Below are positions 42,909 to 50,249 of a stretch of DNA of 64,000 nt, piece after piece. This DNA is from Larkinella rosea. Its GTDB lineage: Bacteria > Bacteroidota > Bacteroidia > Cytophagales > Spirosomataceae. Positions within the stretch are counted from its first letter, which is position 1. Each line of letters begins with the position of its first letter. The DNA lies in assembly GCF_003858635.1 (NCBI RefSeq), contig NZ_RQJO01000008.1, positions 1,674,001 to 1,738,000 on the forward strand, in the 5' to 3' direction. The notes under the pieces are model-generated. The model was given only the letters and a program-made list of their open reading frames with translations, had not been told where the DNA came from and did not search any database. The position numbers were made by a program, and so were the translations under genes.

Positions 42909-44240
42909 ATGAACCCAAATATTCCACGTACCGACCGAAAACGCGTAGTGATTGTAGGGGCGGGGTTTGGCGGATTGAAACTGGCGCGCAAACTCGCGCG
43001 TCGGAAAGAGTTTCAGGTTGTCCTGATCAATAAAAATAACTTCCACGAGTTTCAGCCGCTGTATTACCAGGTGGCAACCTCCGGGTTGGAAGCCAGTTCG
43101 ATTCTATTCCCACTGCGGGCGGTTTTTCAGGACTGCAAAAACGTCCACATCCGCGTGACATCCGTCACGGCGGTTCATCCCGACATCAAATCCATCGATA
43201 CGGACTTGGGGCCGGTCGAATACGATTATCTGGTGGTTTCAACCGGGGCCGATACCAATTTTTTCGGGATGCAGAACATCATTGAACGTGCGTTACCGAT
43301 GAAGTCGGTTTCGGAGGCTATTGCGTTGCGTAACAGAATGTTGCAAAATTTCGAAGATGCGCTGTCTGTCGAGAGTCTGGACGAAAAAGAAGGTTTTTTG
43401 AACGTGGTCGTAGTGGGCGGAGGGCCTACGGGTGTCGAATTATGCGGAACCTTTGCTGAAATGCGAAAAACCGTATTGCCGAGCGATTATCCCGAACTGG
43501 ACTTCCAGATGATGAAGATTTACCTCATCGAATCCGGCGGTGAATTGCTGGGGCCGATGTCGGAGAATTCACAGGTCAAATCGCAGCAGTACCTGGAGAA
43601 TCTGGGCGTAATTGTGCGGCTGAAAACCCGGGTGCAGGATTTCGACGGGCGGCTGGTGTACATGGCCGACGGCTCGACCATCCGGACGAACAACCTGGTT
43701 TGGGCGGCTGGGGTAAAAGCCAATCCGCTGAGCGGTTTTCCGGTCGAAACCATCGGACGCGGAGGGCGTCTGCTGGTCAACCGGTTGAGTCAGGTGCAGG
43801 GCTTTACGGATATTTTTGCCATTGGTGACATTGCGTTGATGACGGAAGAAAAATACCCAAATGGCCACCCGCAAATTGCCCAACCGGCAATTCAACAGGG
43901 CAAACACCTGGCTAAAAACCTGATTCGGATGCAGAAAGGCCAATCGCCGGAGGAGTTTACGTATAACGATTTGGGAACGATGGCGACCATCGGGCGCGGA
44001 AAAGCCGTTGTCGATTTGCCGTTCTGGAAGTTTCAGGGTGTTTTTGCCTGGATGGTCTGGCTGTTTGTCCACCTGATGGCGATTGTTGGTGTCAAAAACC
44101 GCCTGCTCATCCTGATCAACTGGGCCGTGAATTACCTGAGCGACGACCAGTCGTTGCGGCTGATTATCAAACCGAAGCTACCGAAAGGCAATTTCGAAGC
44201 CATCAAGCAAAAAGTCGAAGACCAATTAATTACAAAATAG
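42909..44240 (+). CDS. ndh: Type II NADH dehydrogenase (NDH-2)
   Basis: A 443-residue FAD enzyme. First Rossmann fold 'RVVIVGAGFGGLKLARKL', quinone-site-linked 'NFHEFQPLYYQVATSGLE', second nucleotide fold 'VVVVGGGPTGVELCGTFAEM' for NADH, 'NNLVWAAGVKANPL', and 'DIFAIGDIALM' with the FAD-binding Asp. The C-terminal amphipathic/hydrophobic stretch 'VFAWMVWLFVHLMAIVG' anchors it to the inner membrane. It passes electrons from NADH to menaquinone without pumping protons. It lies about 850 bases before the nuo subunit genes, so both NADH entry routes are close together. Confidence 0.94.
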   Translation: MNPNIPRTDRKRVVIVGAGFGGLKLARKLARRKEFQVVLINKNNFHEFQPLYYQVATSGLEASSILFPLRAVFQDCKNVHIRVTSVTAVHPDIKSIDTDLGPVEYDYLVVSTGADTNFFGMQNIIERALPMKSVSEAIALRNRMLQNFEDALSVESLDEKEGFLNVVVVGGGPTGVELCGTFAEMRKTVLPSDYPELDFQMMKIYLIESGGELLGPMSENSQVKSQQYLENLGVIVRLKTRVQDFDGRLVYMADGSTIRTNNLVWAAGVKANPLSGFPVETIGRGGRLLVNRLSQVQGFTDIFAIGDIALMTEEKYPNGHPQIAQPAIQQGKHLAKNLIRMQKGQSPEEFTYNDLGTMATIGRGKAVVDLPFWKFQGVFAWMVWLFVHLMAIVGVKNRLLILINWAVNYLSDDQSLRLIIKPKLPKGNFEAIKQKVEDQLITK

Positions 44241-44256
44241 GATTCGGTCAACTTAC

Positions 44257-44288
44257 TTGACTATCTGTTGAAAAGTAGTTTACATTTG
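44257..44288 (+). promoter_or_regulatory. Candidate promoter: TTG -33 and TACATTTG -7
   Basis: TTG at 44257-44259 and TACATTTG at 44281-44288 are 21 bases apart, a good Bacteroidota match, 68 bases before the hydroxylase gene. Confidence 0.55.
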
Positions 44289-44356
44289 CGAATAACACGT
44301 ATACAACCCACGCTTGTACGTTCCCCAACGTTTCGGCGTCTTTCATTAATCATAGT

Positions 44357-44977
44357 ATGGAACAAACAATAACCAAAATCAAGCCCAAAAATAGCGGTAC
44401 GAAAACGTTGTTCGAGAATCCCATTCTGGAACGGTTGTCCCGCACCCACATCTCGGTTCCGATTACGCTCTATCTGGTCACCTCCACGGTGTTCGGCTGG
44501 TATGCGTTCACGTATACAGACATGTCGACGCCCTGGATTATTTTCCTCTTTTTTGCCGGAATGACGGTTTTTAGCCTGGTGGAATATGCGGTTCACCGGG
44601 GCGTTTTTCACATGGAGACCGACACGCCGACGAAGGCCAAAATCCAGTATACGTTTCACGGGATTCACCACGAATATCCGAAGGATAAAACCCGGCTGGC
44701 GATGCCCCCGGCTGCGGCTATTTTTGTGGGCGGAACCCTGTTTGTAATTATGTTTCTGTTGATGGGCGAAGCGTCTTATGCCTTTTTTCCGGGCTTTTTA
44801 GTGGGGTATGCGGGCTACCTGTTCGTCCACTTCATCGTCCACGCTTACGCTCCACCGAAGAATTTCTTTAAGAAACTCTGGGTGAACCACGCGGTTCATC
44901 ACTACAAAAGCCACGAACGGAATTACGGTGTTTCGTCTCCGCTCTGGGATTATATTTTTGGAACGTATATGAAATAA
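44357..44977 (+). CDS. Fatty acid hydroxylase / sterol desaturase superfamily protein
   Basis: A 206-residue membrane enzyme with four hydrophobic helices and the di-iron histidine clusters: 'EYAVHRGVFHME' (HxxxH), 'YTFHGIHHEYP' (HxxHH), 'VHFIVHAYAP' and 'WVNHAVHHYKSH' (HxxHH). The arrangement matches fatty acid 2-hydroxylase-like proteins, which hydroxylate acyl chains of sphingolipids or other lipids; sphingolipids are made by many Bacteroidota. The substrate is inferred. The gene ends four bases before a long inverted repeat. Confidence 0.88.
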   Translation: MEQTITKIKPKNSGTKTLFENPILERLSRTHISVPITLYLVTSTVFGWYAFTYTDMSTPWIIFLFFAGMTVFSLVEYAVHRGVFHMETDTPTKAKIQYTFHGIHHEYPKDKTRLAMPPAAAIFVGGTLFVIMFLLMGEASYAFFPGFLVGYAGYLFVHFIVHAYAPPKNFFKKLWVNHAVHHYKSHERNYGVSSPLWDYIFGTYMK

Positions 44978-45085
44978 GACTATGATTGCGGTGATTTTAA
45001 TGATGAAAAATGATTCAACCTTATCCTTTTATCATTTTTCATCATTAAAATCACCGCAATCATTAAAATCACTGCAATCATAGTC
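44978..45085. repeat. Inverted repeat with unequal arms in the nuoA leader
   Basis: The left arm 44978-45014 (37 bp) pairs with the right arm 45031-45085 (55 bp); the right one carries an extra 18-bp unit (GGTGATTTTAATGATTGC type). It begins at the hydroxylase stop and ends one base before the nuoA ATG. It shares TATGATTGCGGTGAT with the element at 19171. Confidence 0.85.
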
Positions 45086-45086
45086 A

Positions 45087-45557
45087 ATGCTATCCGACTT
45101 CGGGATCATCTTGCTCTTCATCATTACCGGCCTGGCGTTTGTTGGGCTGATTTTGTTTGTTGCCCGGCTGTTGCGGCCTAATCGTCCCAATGTCGAAAAG
45201 CTGACTACGTATGAGTCGGGCGAGGAACCGGTCGGCAACGCGAACATTCAGTTCAATGTGCGGTTTTACGTCGTCGCCATTATTTTTGTCCTGTTCGATG
45301 TCGAGCTGGTTTTTCTGTTTCCGTGGGCGACGGTTTTTGGCCAGAAGGCCCTGATTGAGGAAACGAACGGGTTGTGGGGCTGGCTGGCGCTGACCGAAAT
45401 GCTGGTTTTTGTGGCCCTGCTGGCATTAGGGCTGGCTTATGCCTGGGCCAAAGGCTTTCTGGACTGGGTAAAACCGGAACCGAAAGTCCCGCAGCTGAAA
45501 ACCGCCGTACCGGCATCGCTGTACGAAAAAGTAAATCAGAAATATAAGAAAGGGTGA
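45087..45557 (+). CDS. nuoA: NADH-quinone oxidoreductase subunit A
   Basis: A 156-residue membrane subunit with three helices. Landmarks: 'LTTYESGEEPVGNANIQFNV' (the conserved ExGxxP loop) and 'YVVAIIFVLFDVELVFLFPW' (second helix with the conserved Asp-Glu pair). It belongs to the proton-pumping complex I membrane arm. The start codon is directly behind the inverted repeat, so its ribosome-binding region lies in the hairpin arm. The C-terminus is about 25 residues longer than E. coli NuoA. nuoB follows after 80 bases. Confidence 0.95.
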   Translation: MLSDFGIILLFIITGLAFVGLILFVARLLRPNRPNVEKLTTYESGEEPVGNANIQFNVRFYVVAIIFVLFDVELVFLFPWATVFGQKALIEETNGLWGWLALTEMLVFVALLALGLAYAWAKGFLDWVKPEPKVPQLKTAVPASLYEKVNQKYKKG

Positions 45558-45559
45558 TG

Positions 45560-45630
45560 GGTTTACGGTTTTCAGTTTATGGTTAAGTAAGTCGAACCCC
45601 ACCGTAAACTGAAAACCTAAACCGTAAACC
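45560..45630. repeat. Heptad-built inverted repeat between nuoA and nuoB
   Basis: The left arm 45560-45582 (GGTTTAC-GGTTTTC-AGTTTAT) faces 45602-45630, whose arm has an extra 6 bases (TTTAGG). It starts two bases after the nuoA stop and ends seven bases before the nuoB start. Confidence 0.85.
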
Positions 45631-45637
45631 GAAGAGA

Positions 45638-46198
45638 ATGAAAGGCTTACTCGATCAACGATTTAAATCCGGTGATGGCGGTGTGTTGCTGACCACCGCC
45701 GAAGACCTGCTAAACTGGGCGCGGTTGTCGTCGATGTGGCCGATGGGCTTTGGGCTGGCGTGTTGCGCCATCGAAATGATGCAGACCTTCGCGTCGGGTT
45801 ACGACCTGGAGCGGTTCGGAATTTTTCCGCGCCCTTCGCCCCGGCAGTCCGACGTCATGATTGTTTCCGGAACGGTAACGTTCAAGATGGCCGACCGCAT
45901 CCGGCGGCTGTACGAACAGATGCCCGAACCGCGCTACGTGATTTCGATGGGCTCGTGTTCGAACTGCGGAGGACCGTACTGGCAGCACGGTTACCACGTT
46001 GTCAAAGGCGTCGACCGGATCATTCCCGTCGATGTCTACGTCCCAGGCTGTCCCCCGCGCCCCGAAGCGTTAATTGGCGGTTTTTTGAAACTTCAGGAAA
46101 AGATCCGGGCCAGTTCGCTGATCGATGAACCCGCGCCGACGGCCTTGCTGGCAATGGAAGAAAATGATGTTGCCTCGTTCCAACCGCTCAAAGGATAA
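45638..46198 (+). CDS. nuoB: NADH-quinone oxidoreductase subunit B
   Basis: A 186-residue peripheral subunit carrying the N2 [4Fe-4S] cluster. The ligands are in 'LACCAIEMM' (tandem Cys), '[12 protein letters not shown]' and '[12 protein letters not shown]'. It links the hydrophilic arm to the quinone site of complex I. The C-terminal ~25 residues are variable. It is followed after 33 bases by a small lipoprotein gene instead of nuoC directly. Confidence 0.97.
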   Translation: MKGLLDQRFKSGDGGVLLTTAEDLLNWARLSSMWPMGFGLACCAIEMMQTFASGYDLERFGIFPRPSPRQSDVMIVSGTVTFKMADRIRRLYEQMPEPRYVISMGSCSNCGGPYWQHGYHVVKGVDRIIPVDVYVPGCPPRPEALIGGFLKLQEKIRASSLIDEPAPTALLAMEENDVASFQPLKG

Positions 46199-46231
46199 AA
46201 GGGTCATACGGATTAAAACGATCTCATTTTT

Positions 46232-46579
46232 ATGAAAACCACCCTGATCACCCTCCTGACGGTATTTTGTATGGCCATGTGCCGGGAAAACGACGATCCA
46301 ACCGGTTCCGAGCTGCGCGACGATGCGATGTTGTATCCCAATGGCCTGGCCTACGACGGCTGCGAACCCAATGTCGCACTCAATTGGAATGATCCCAATA
46401 AAATAGTCCGCTATGCGCCCGATGCCGAATCTGTTGCGCTGGTCGAAAACTTTGTGGGCAAAGAACCGCAGAAACAGGGGAACATCATCTATAAATTTAC
46501 GGGACGCAAGAAAACCGTTCAGTGCGGTTGGGGTGCAAAATTTGAAGCCGACGAGATAACCGTCGTTTCCATTCGCTAA
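46232..46579 (+). CDS. Small putative lipoprotein inserted between nuoB and nuoC
   Basis: A 115-residue protein with a hydrophobic N-terminus '[20 protein letters not shown]'. A lipobox-like Cys is at 17, with Arg following. The body contains two more cysteines ('YDGCEPN', 'TVQCGWGAK') and ends '[12 protein letters not shown]'. No family recognised. It sits eight bases before nuoC, so it is co-transcribed with complex I genes, but it is not a known complex I component. Confidence 0.55.
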   Translation: MKTTLITLLTVFCMAMCRENDDPTGSELRDDAMLYPNGLAYDGCEPNVALNWNDPNKIVRYAPDAESVALVENFVGKEPQKQGNIIYKFTGRKKTVQCGWGAKFEADEITVVSIR

Positions 46580-46587
46580 CTTGCGGA

Positions 46588-47085
46588 ATGACTTTTTCTG
46601 ACATCGCCGATTTGCTGATCGCCCAATTTGGAACGGATGTTATCCGGCAAACCAACACCGCCAATCCGCAACCTTTCCTCGTGGTTGAATCCACCCGAAT
46701 CGCTGATATCTGCCGGTTTTTGCGCGACGACGACCGACTTTACTTCGACTTTCTGGCTTGCATGACCGGTATCGATAACGGTCTGCAAGCCAACACAATG
46801 GAAGTCGTCTACAACCTCACATCAATTCCGTACGAACACAATCTGATGCTCAAAACCGTGGTGCCGCGCAACGCCGACGGCGAACCGTTGCCGGTTATTC
46901 CGACGGTCAGCACGGTCTGGCGAACCGCCGACTGGCACGAGCGCGAAATCTACGACCTCGTTGGCATTCAGTTTGCCGGACACCCCGATCTGCGCCGGAT
47001 TCTGATGCCCACCGACTGGCAGGGCCATCCGTTGCGGAAAGATTATCAGGACCTGGAAACCTACCACGGAATTAAGGTGAAATAG
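46588..47085 (+). CDS. nuoC: NADH-quinone oxidoreductase subunit C
   Basis: A 165-residue 30-kDa-type subunit with the signature '[20 protein letters not shown]' then '[19 protein letters not shown]', and 'HPLRKDYQ'. It forms part of the complex I hydrophilic arm. nuoD normally follows or is fused, but here an unrelated gene comes next and no further nuo gene appears in the window. Confidence 0.95.
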   Translation: MTFSDIADLLIAQFGTDVIRQTNTANPQPFLVVESTRIADICRFLRDDDRLYFDFLACMTGIDNGLQANTMEVVYNLTSIPYEHNLMLKTVVPRNADGEPLPVIPTVSTVWRTADWHEREIYDLVGIQFAGHPDLRRILMPTDWQGHPLRKDYQDLETYHGIKVK

Positions 47086-47170
47086 GGTAGGACGTCAATC
47101 CCATTTGGTAGTGTGCCGTTGTCCGTTTAACTTGTATCATTTCTGGATTACGGACTTGAGAATTGCCTTC

Positions 47171-48838
47171 ATGCCAACGCTTCGCTATAAAGTAGTACCG
47201 GTTTTTGTCCTGCTGCTGTTCCTGTTTTTGGGTCAACTTCCGATGGCTTACAGCCAGCTGAAACCGGATTCCGTGACGGTGTCGGGCCGGATCAAAAATC
47301 TGACCATTCAACTCTACCGCCAAAGCCCCAATGTTACCATTTCGCGCAACAACATTTTGCAGGCCAGCCGCGAACTGGCGCGTCCGGCTCCGCTCGAGCC
47401 CGATGGGTCGTTCAAAGTGACGTTGCCGCTGGTTTATCCGTACGAAGAGCTGTATTTTAACTTCGGCCAGATTTCGACGGCTTTTCTGGCATCGACCGGA
47501 ACCATCGAAATTGCGCTCGACGCCGATTCCCTTTTTCTGTCCGAAGCTCCTTTCCGCTTCAGTGGTACCAATGCGCAGGTCAATAACCAACTGACTCGTT
47601 ACAAGGCATTTGAGTTTAAAAACAAACCCAAAATCGATGGTCGTCAGTTGGCGCGGAAACTTGAAGGACGCTCGGCCGAGGATAGCCGGAAGATTCTGAC
47701 CAATGAGTTTATTGCCACTTACGAAAAATACCGCGAGACGCACGATATTTTGCCGTTACTGGATCAATACATCAAGTCCGGGGTCAAATACGAGGTGGCG
47801 GCTTTTCTGTACGATAAAGCCAGTGCGGAACAGGATACACGGCTGGAAACCAATGTGCCGATCACTAATTTGCGTTCGGGCAACGACTTGTTTCTGACTG
47901 TTCAGCGGGCGACTGCGCTGGAGCGGTTTTCGTTGTATGCAACGTCCCGAATTGCCGATCAGGAGGGCCGTGGAATTCCGGTGGGAACGTTTGCCATGTT
48001 GATCGACCGGTACATTCGTGATTTGTCCGAAACGGAGCGTGCCCGGATTGACGAACTCAAAAACGGCCGAACCGGTGCCAACCGCGATATGCCGATGTTG
48101 CAGCGGATTTTACAGCGGCATCAGGACACCCTCGCCAAGTTGCTGGTGTACGAAACCCGGATGTCGCACTATCGAAAAGTCGTGGACAGTACGGGTTTGG
48201 ATTACCTGAAAGCGAACTTTGTGGCCATGAATCTGCCCACGATCGAGCTGAAAAACCAGGAGTTGCTGTATCAGCATATCATGCCGCAGGTGGGCGATCC
48301 GCGTTACCGGCTTTCGCTGGAGGAATTGTACCGGCTGGAAGTGAAAGACAGCGCGACGATCAACGCAGTTGCGGCTAAGTTCAGCAAACAGATCAATCAA
48401 CCGGTGGAGGTTTTGTCGGGCGTATCGCTCCTGCGTTCCAGCCGATACGGCAAAGAACTGATCGAGCAATTTCAGGGCCAGGCCCAGGGACGGCTGATGT
48501 ACGTACTGGCCTGGTCGCCCGATGTGGAAGCTTCGCGGCAGGAGTTACAGGCCGCCCGCGCCCTGCAGGAGCGGCTGGGGAGCCGTGATATCCTGTTTGT
48601 TTATGTCGGCACCAGCGAAGCGTCAATGGAACTCTGGCGGGAGTCGGTCGCTAAAAACAAGGCCAAAGGGTTACACGTATTTGTCGAAACCGATCAGTTC
48701 GACAGCCTGATTGCGTTGCTCCGGAGCGAAACCGTTCCGGCAGCCGGATTGCTGGGTCGCGACGGAAAATTCATCAAGCGCGATGCGCCCTTGCCTTCCA
48801 AACCGGAGGAAGTCTTAAAACTCCTTCGGGAAAAATGA
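47171..48838 (+). CDS. Exported protein with thioredoxin-like C-terminal fold lacking CXXC
   Basis: 555 residues from the ATG at 47171, which begins a good signal peptide ('VVPVFVLLLFLFLGQLPMAY'). The N-terminal ~130 residues look like a beta-sandwich of the DUF4369 kind common before TlpA domains; a helical middle follows. The C-terminal ~135 residues match the TlpA/AhpC fold ('GRLMYVLAWSPDVEASRQEL', 'DILFVYVGTSEASMELWRES', 'AAGLLGRDGKFIKRDAPLPS'). The position of the catalytic CxxC reads 'WSPDVEA' with no Cys, so it cannot act as a thiol oxidoreductase. Role unknown. Confidence 0.65.
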   Translation: MPTLRYKVVPVFVLLLFLFLGQLPMAYSQLKPDSVTVSGRIKNLTIQLYRQSPNVTISRNNILQASRELARPAPLEPDGSFKVTLPLVYPYEELYFNFGQISTAFLASTGTIEIALDADSLFLSEAPFRFSGTNAQVNNQLTRYKAFEFKNKPKIDGRQLARKLEGRSAEDSRKILTNEFIATYEKYRETHDILPLLDQYIKSGVKYEVAAFLYDKASAEQDTRLETNVPITNLRSGNDLFLTVQRATALERFSLYATSRIADQEGRGIPVGTFAMLIDRYIRDLSETERARIDELKNGRTGANRDMPMLQRILQRHQDTLAKLLVYETRMSHYRKVVDSTGLDYLKANFVAMNLPTIELKNQELLYQHIMPQVGDPRYRLSLEELYRLEVKDSATINAVAAKFSKQINQPVEVLSGVSLLRSSRYGKELIEQFQGQAQGRLMYVLAWSPDVEASRQELQAARALQERLGSRDILFVYVGTSEASMELWRESVAKNKAKGLHVFVETDQFDSLIALLRSETVPAAGLLGRDGKFIKRDAPLPSKPEEVLKLLREK

Positions 48839-48862
48839 TGAAAGCCATCTCACCGTTCATTT

Positions 48863-49687
48863 GTGCTCATATCGTTACTAATTCCGACCTACAACCGCGA
48901 AGAATTGTTGGTTCAGTGCCTACAATGCGCTTTTCGGCAAGACTTCCATGATTATGAAATCATCGTAGTCGATCAAACCCGCCAGCATAAACCGGAAACC
49001 CGGCAGTTTCTGGACGAAAATCAAACCCGCTTCCGGCTCATTACGAGCGAAAAACCGTCGCTGACGGCGGCCCGAAACCTGGGCCTTCAACACGCCCGGG
49101 GCGAGGTAATCGTTTTCATCGACGACGACACGGAGTTTGAACCGGATTTCCTGCGGGCGCATTACCAGGCGCACCAGCGCGGTTTGGAAGTGGTTCAGGG
49201 CCGGATTATTGAACGTCACGTTCCGCCCCAATCGAGTCCTTCGTGGCTGACGTGGTACCTGAAATTCAAAGGGGGCGACGACTGCCCAACCGACGGCCCG
49301 GTCAATGTGGTAACGGGTGCCAATTTTTCAGTTTCCCGTTCGGTTTTCGACAAAATCGGAACGTTCGACGAATCGTTCGCCGGGGTTGCCGTTCATGAAG
49401 ACGCCGATTTCGGGCTGCGTGCTTTTCGGGCCGGATGCCGGATGGGCTATGTGGCCGCAGCCGAGCTGATTCACCACGCCAGCAATCAGGGCGGGGTCGA
49501 TTCGGGCATTGAAGAGAAGTTCTTCAATTTAAGTTACCACCAGTGCAGCCTGCTGTTTGCCCGCAAACACTTTCCCAAACCCATCGTCCTTTATTTCCGT
49601 ACCCGGCTTATTCTGCGCGGTTTACGAAGCGTCAAGAAGCTGATTCGGCAGGCCGATCGTCAGGTCATGACTCAACTGAATCACTAA
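48863..49687 (+). CDS. Glycosyltransferase family 2
   Basis: A 274-residue GT-A enzyme: 'SLLIPTYNREELLVQCLQ', 'YEIIVVDQTRQ', 'TAARNLGLQHARGEVIVFID' with the DDD metal-binding motif 'IDDDTEFEPDFL', and 'GANFSVSRSVFDKIGTFDE' then 'VHEDADFGLRAFRAG' with the ED acceptor-site motif. It transfers a sugar from a nucleotide donor, probably to a cell-surface glycan. The start is GTG at 48863, as no ATG fits before the first beta-strand. No other glycan genes are adjacent. Confidence 0.88.
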   Translation: MLISLLIPTYNREELLVQCLQCAFRQDFHDYEIIVVDQTRQHKPETRQFLDENQTRFRLITSEKPSLTAARNLGLQHARGEVIVFIDDDTEFEPDFLRAHYQAHQRGLEVVQGRIIERHVPPQSSPSWLTWYLKFKGGDDCPTDGPVNVVTGANFSVSRSVFDKIGTFDESFAGVAVHEDADFGLRAFRAGCRMGYVAAAELIHHASNQGGVDSGIEEKFFNLSYHQCSLLFARKHFPKPIVLYFRTRLILRGLRSVKKLIRQADRQVMTQLNH

Positions 49688-49692
49688 CCGGT

Positions 49693-50040
49693 TCAGGGCA
49701 CTACGCGCAATTTCGTCAGTTTAACCGGAACGCCTGCCAGCCGGACATTCGGCGGGGGCGCAAACTCCTCGGCGTTAAAAACCACTTTCGTACCGGTTTT
49801 CCGGACCTGTTCGGGCAGGTTACAGGCAAAATACCGCACCTTGTCGCTGGTCTGGATGTAGATCCAGGTGCTGGTTTGTGAGGTTTCGGCTTCGTTGACC
49901 ACCGTTCCCGGCACCTCGCGCAGGTCGGCGGCTTTTTTCCATTCGGTATACGACGGGCAATCGGCGCTAACCGGCACCTCATTGTCCCAGGAATTGGGCT
50001 GGCAGGCGGCTAAAAGAAAAATCAGGACAAGCGTCTTCAT
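49693..50040 (-). CDS. Small lipoprotein of unknown function
   Basis: 115 residues from the ATG at 50040 (a longer start at 50073 precedes the signal and is rejected). Lipobox 'LIFLLAAC' with Cys at about 13. The body has paired cysteines ('SADCPSYTEW', 'YFACNLPEQV') and ends with beta-strands 'VPVKLTKLRVVP'. It converges on the glycosyltransferase gene five bases away. Function not recognised. The 200 bases upstream to 50249 contain no supportable gene. Confidence 0.55.
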   Translation of the reverse strand: MKTLVLIFLLAACQPNSWDNEVPVSADCPSYTEWKKAADLREVPGTVVNEAETSQTSTWIYIQTSDKVRYFACNLPEQVRKTGTKVVFNAEEFAPPPNVRLAGVPVKLTKLRVVP

Positions 50041-50249
50041 AACTTTCGATGGCGGTTTTTGTATAAGACGCATTTGGAGGGGAAAAGGTTGGGGGCGGTT
50101 ATAAAAACCGCCCGGAGCGTTTTGGGAAACCTATTCGGGCTGATGGCTGTTTTCCTGTTTCAATGTTTGGTGGTTGTATTCCTTTCCATCGTGTTACTCC
50201 CATTGAATAATTTCGTAAATTCGCTGCTTTTCAGGCAGATGCTATACTC

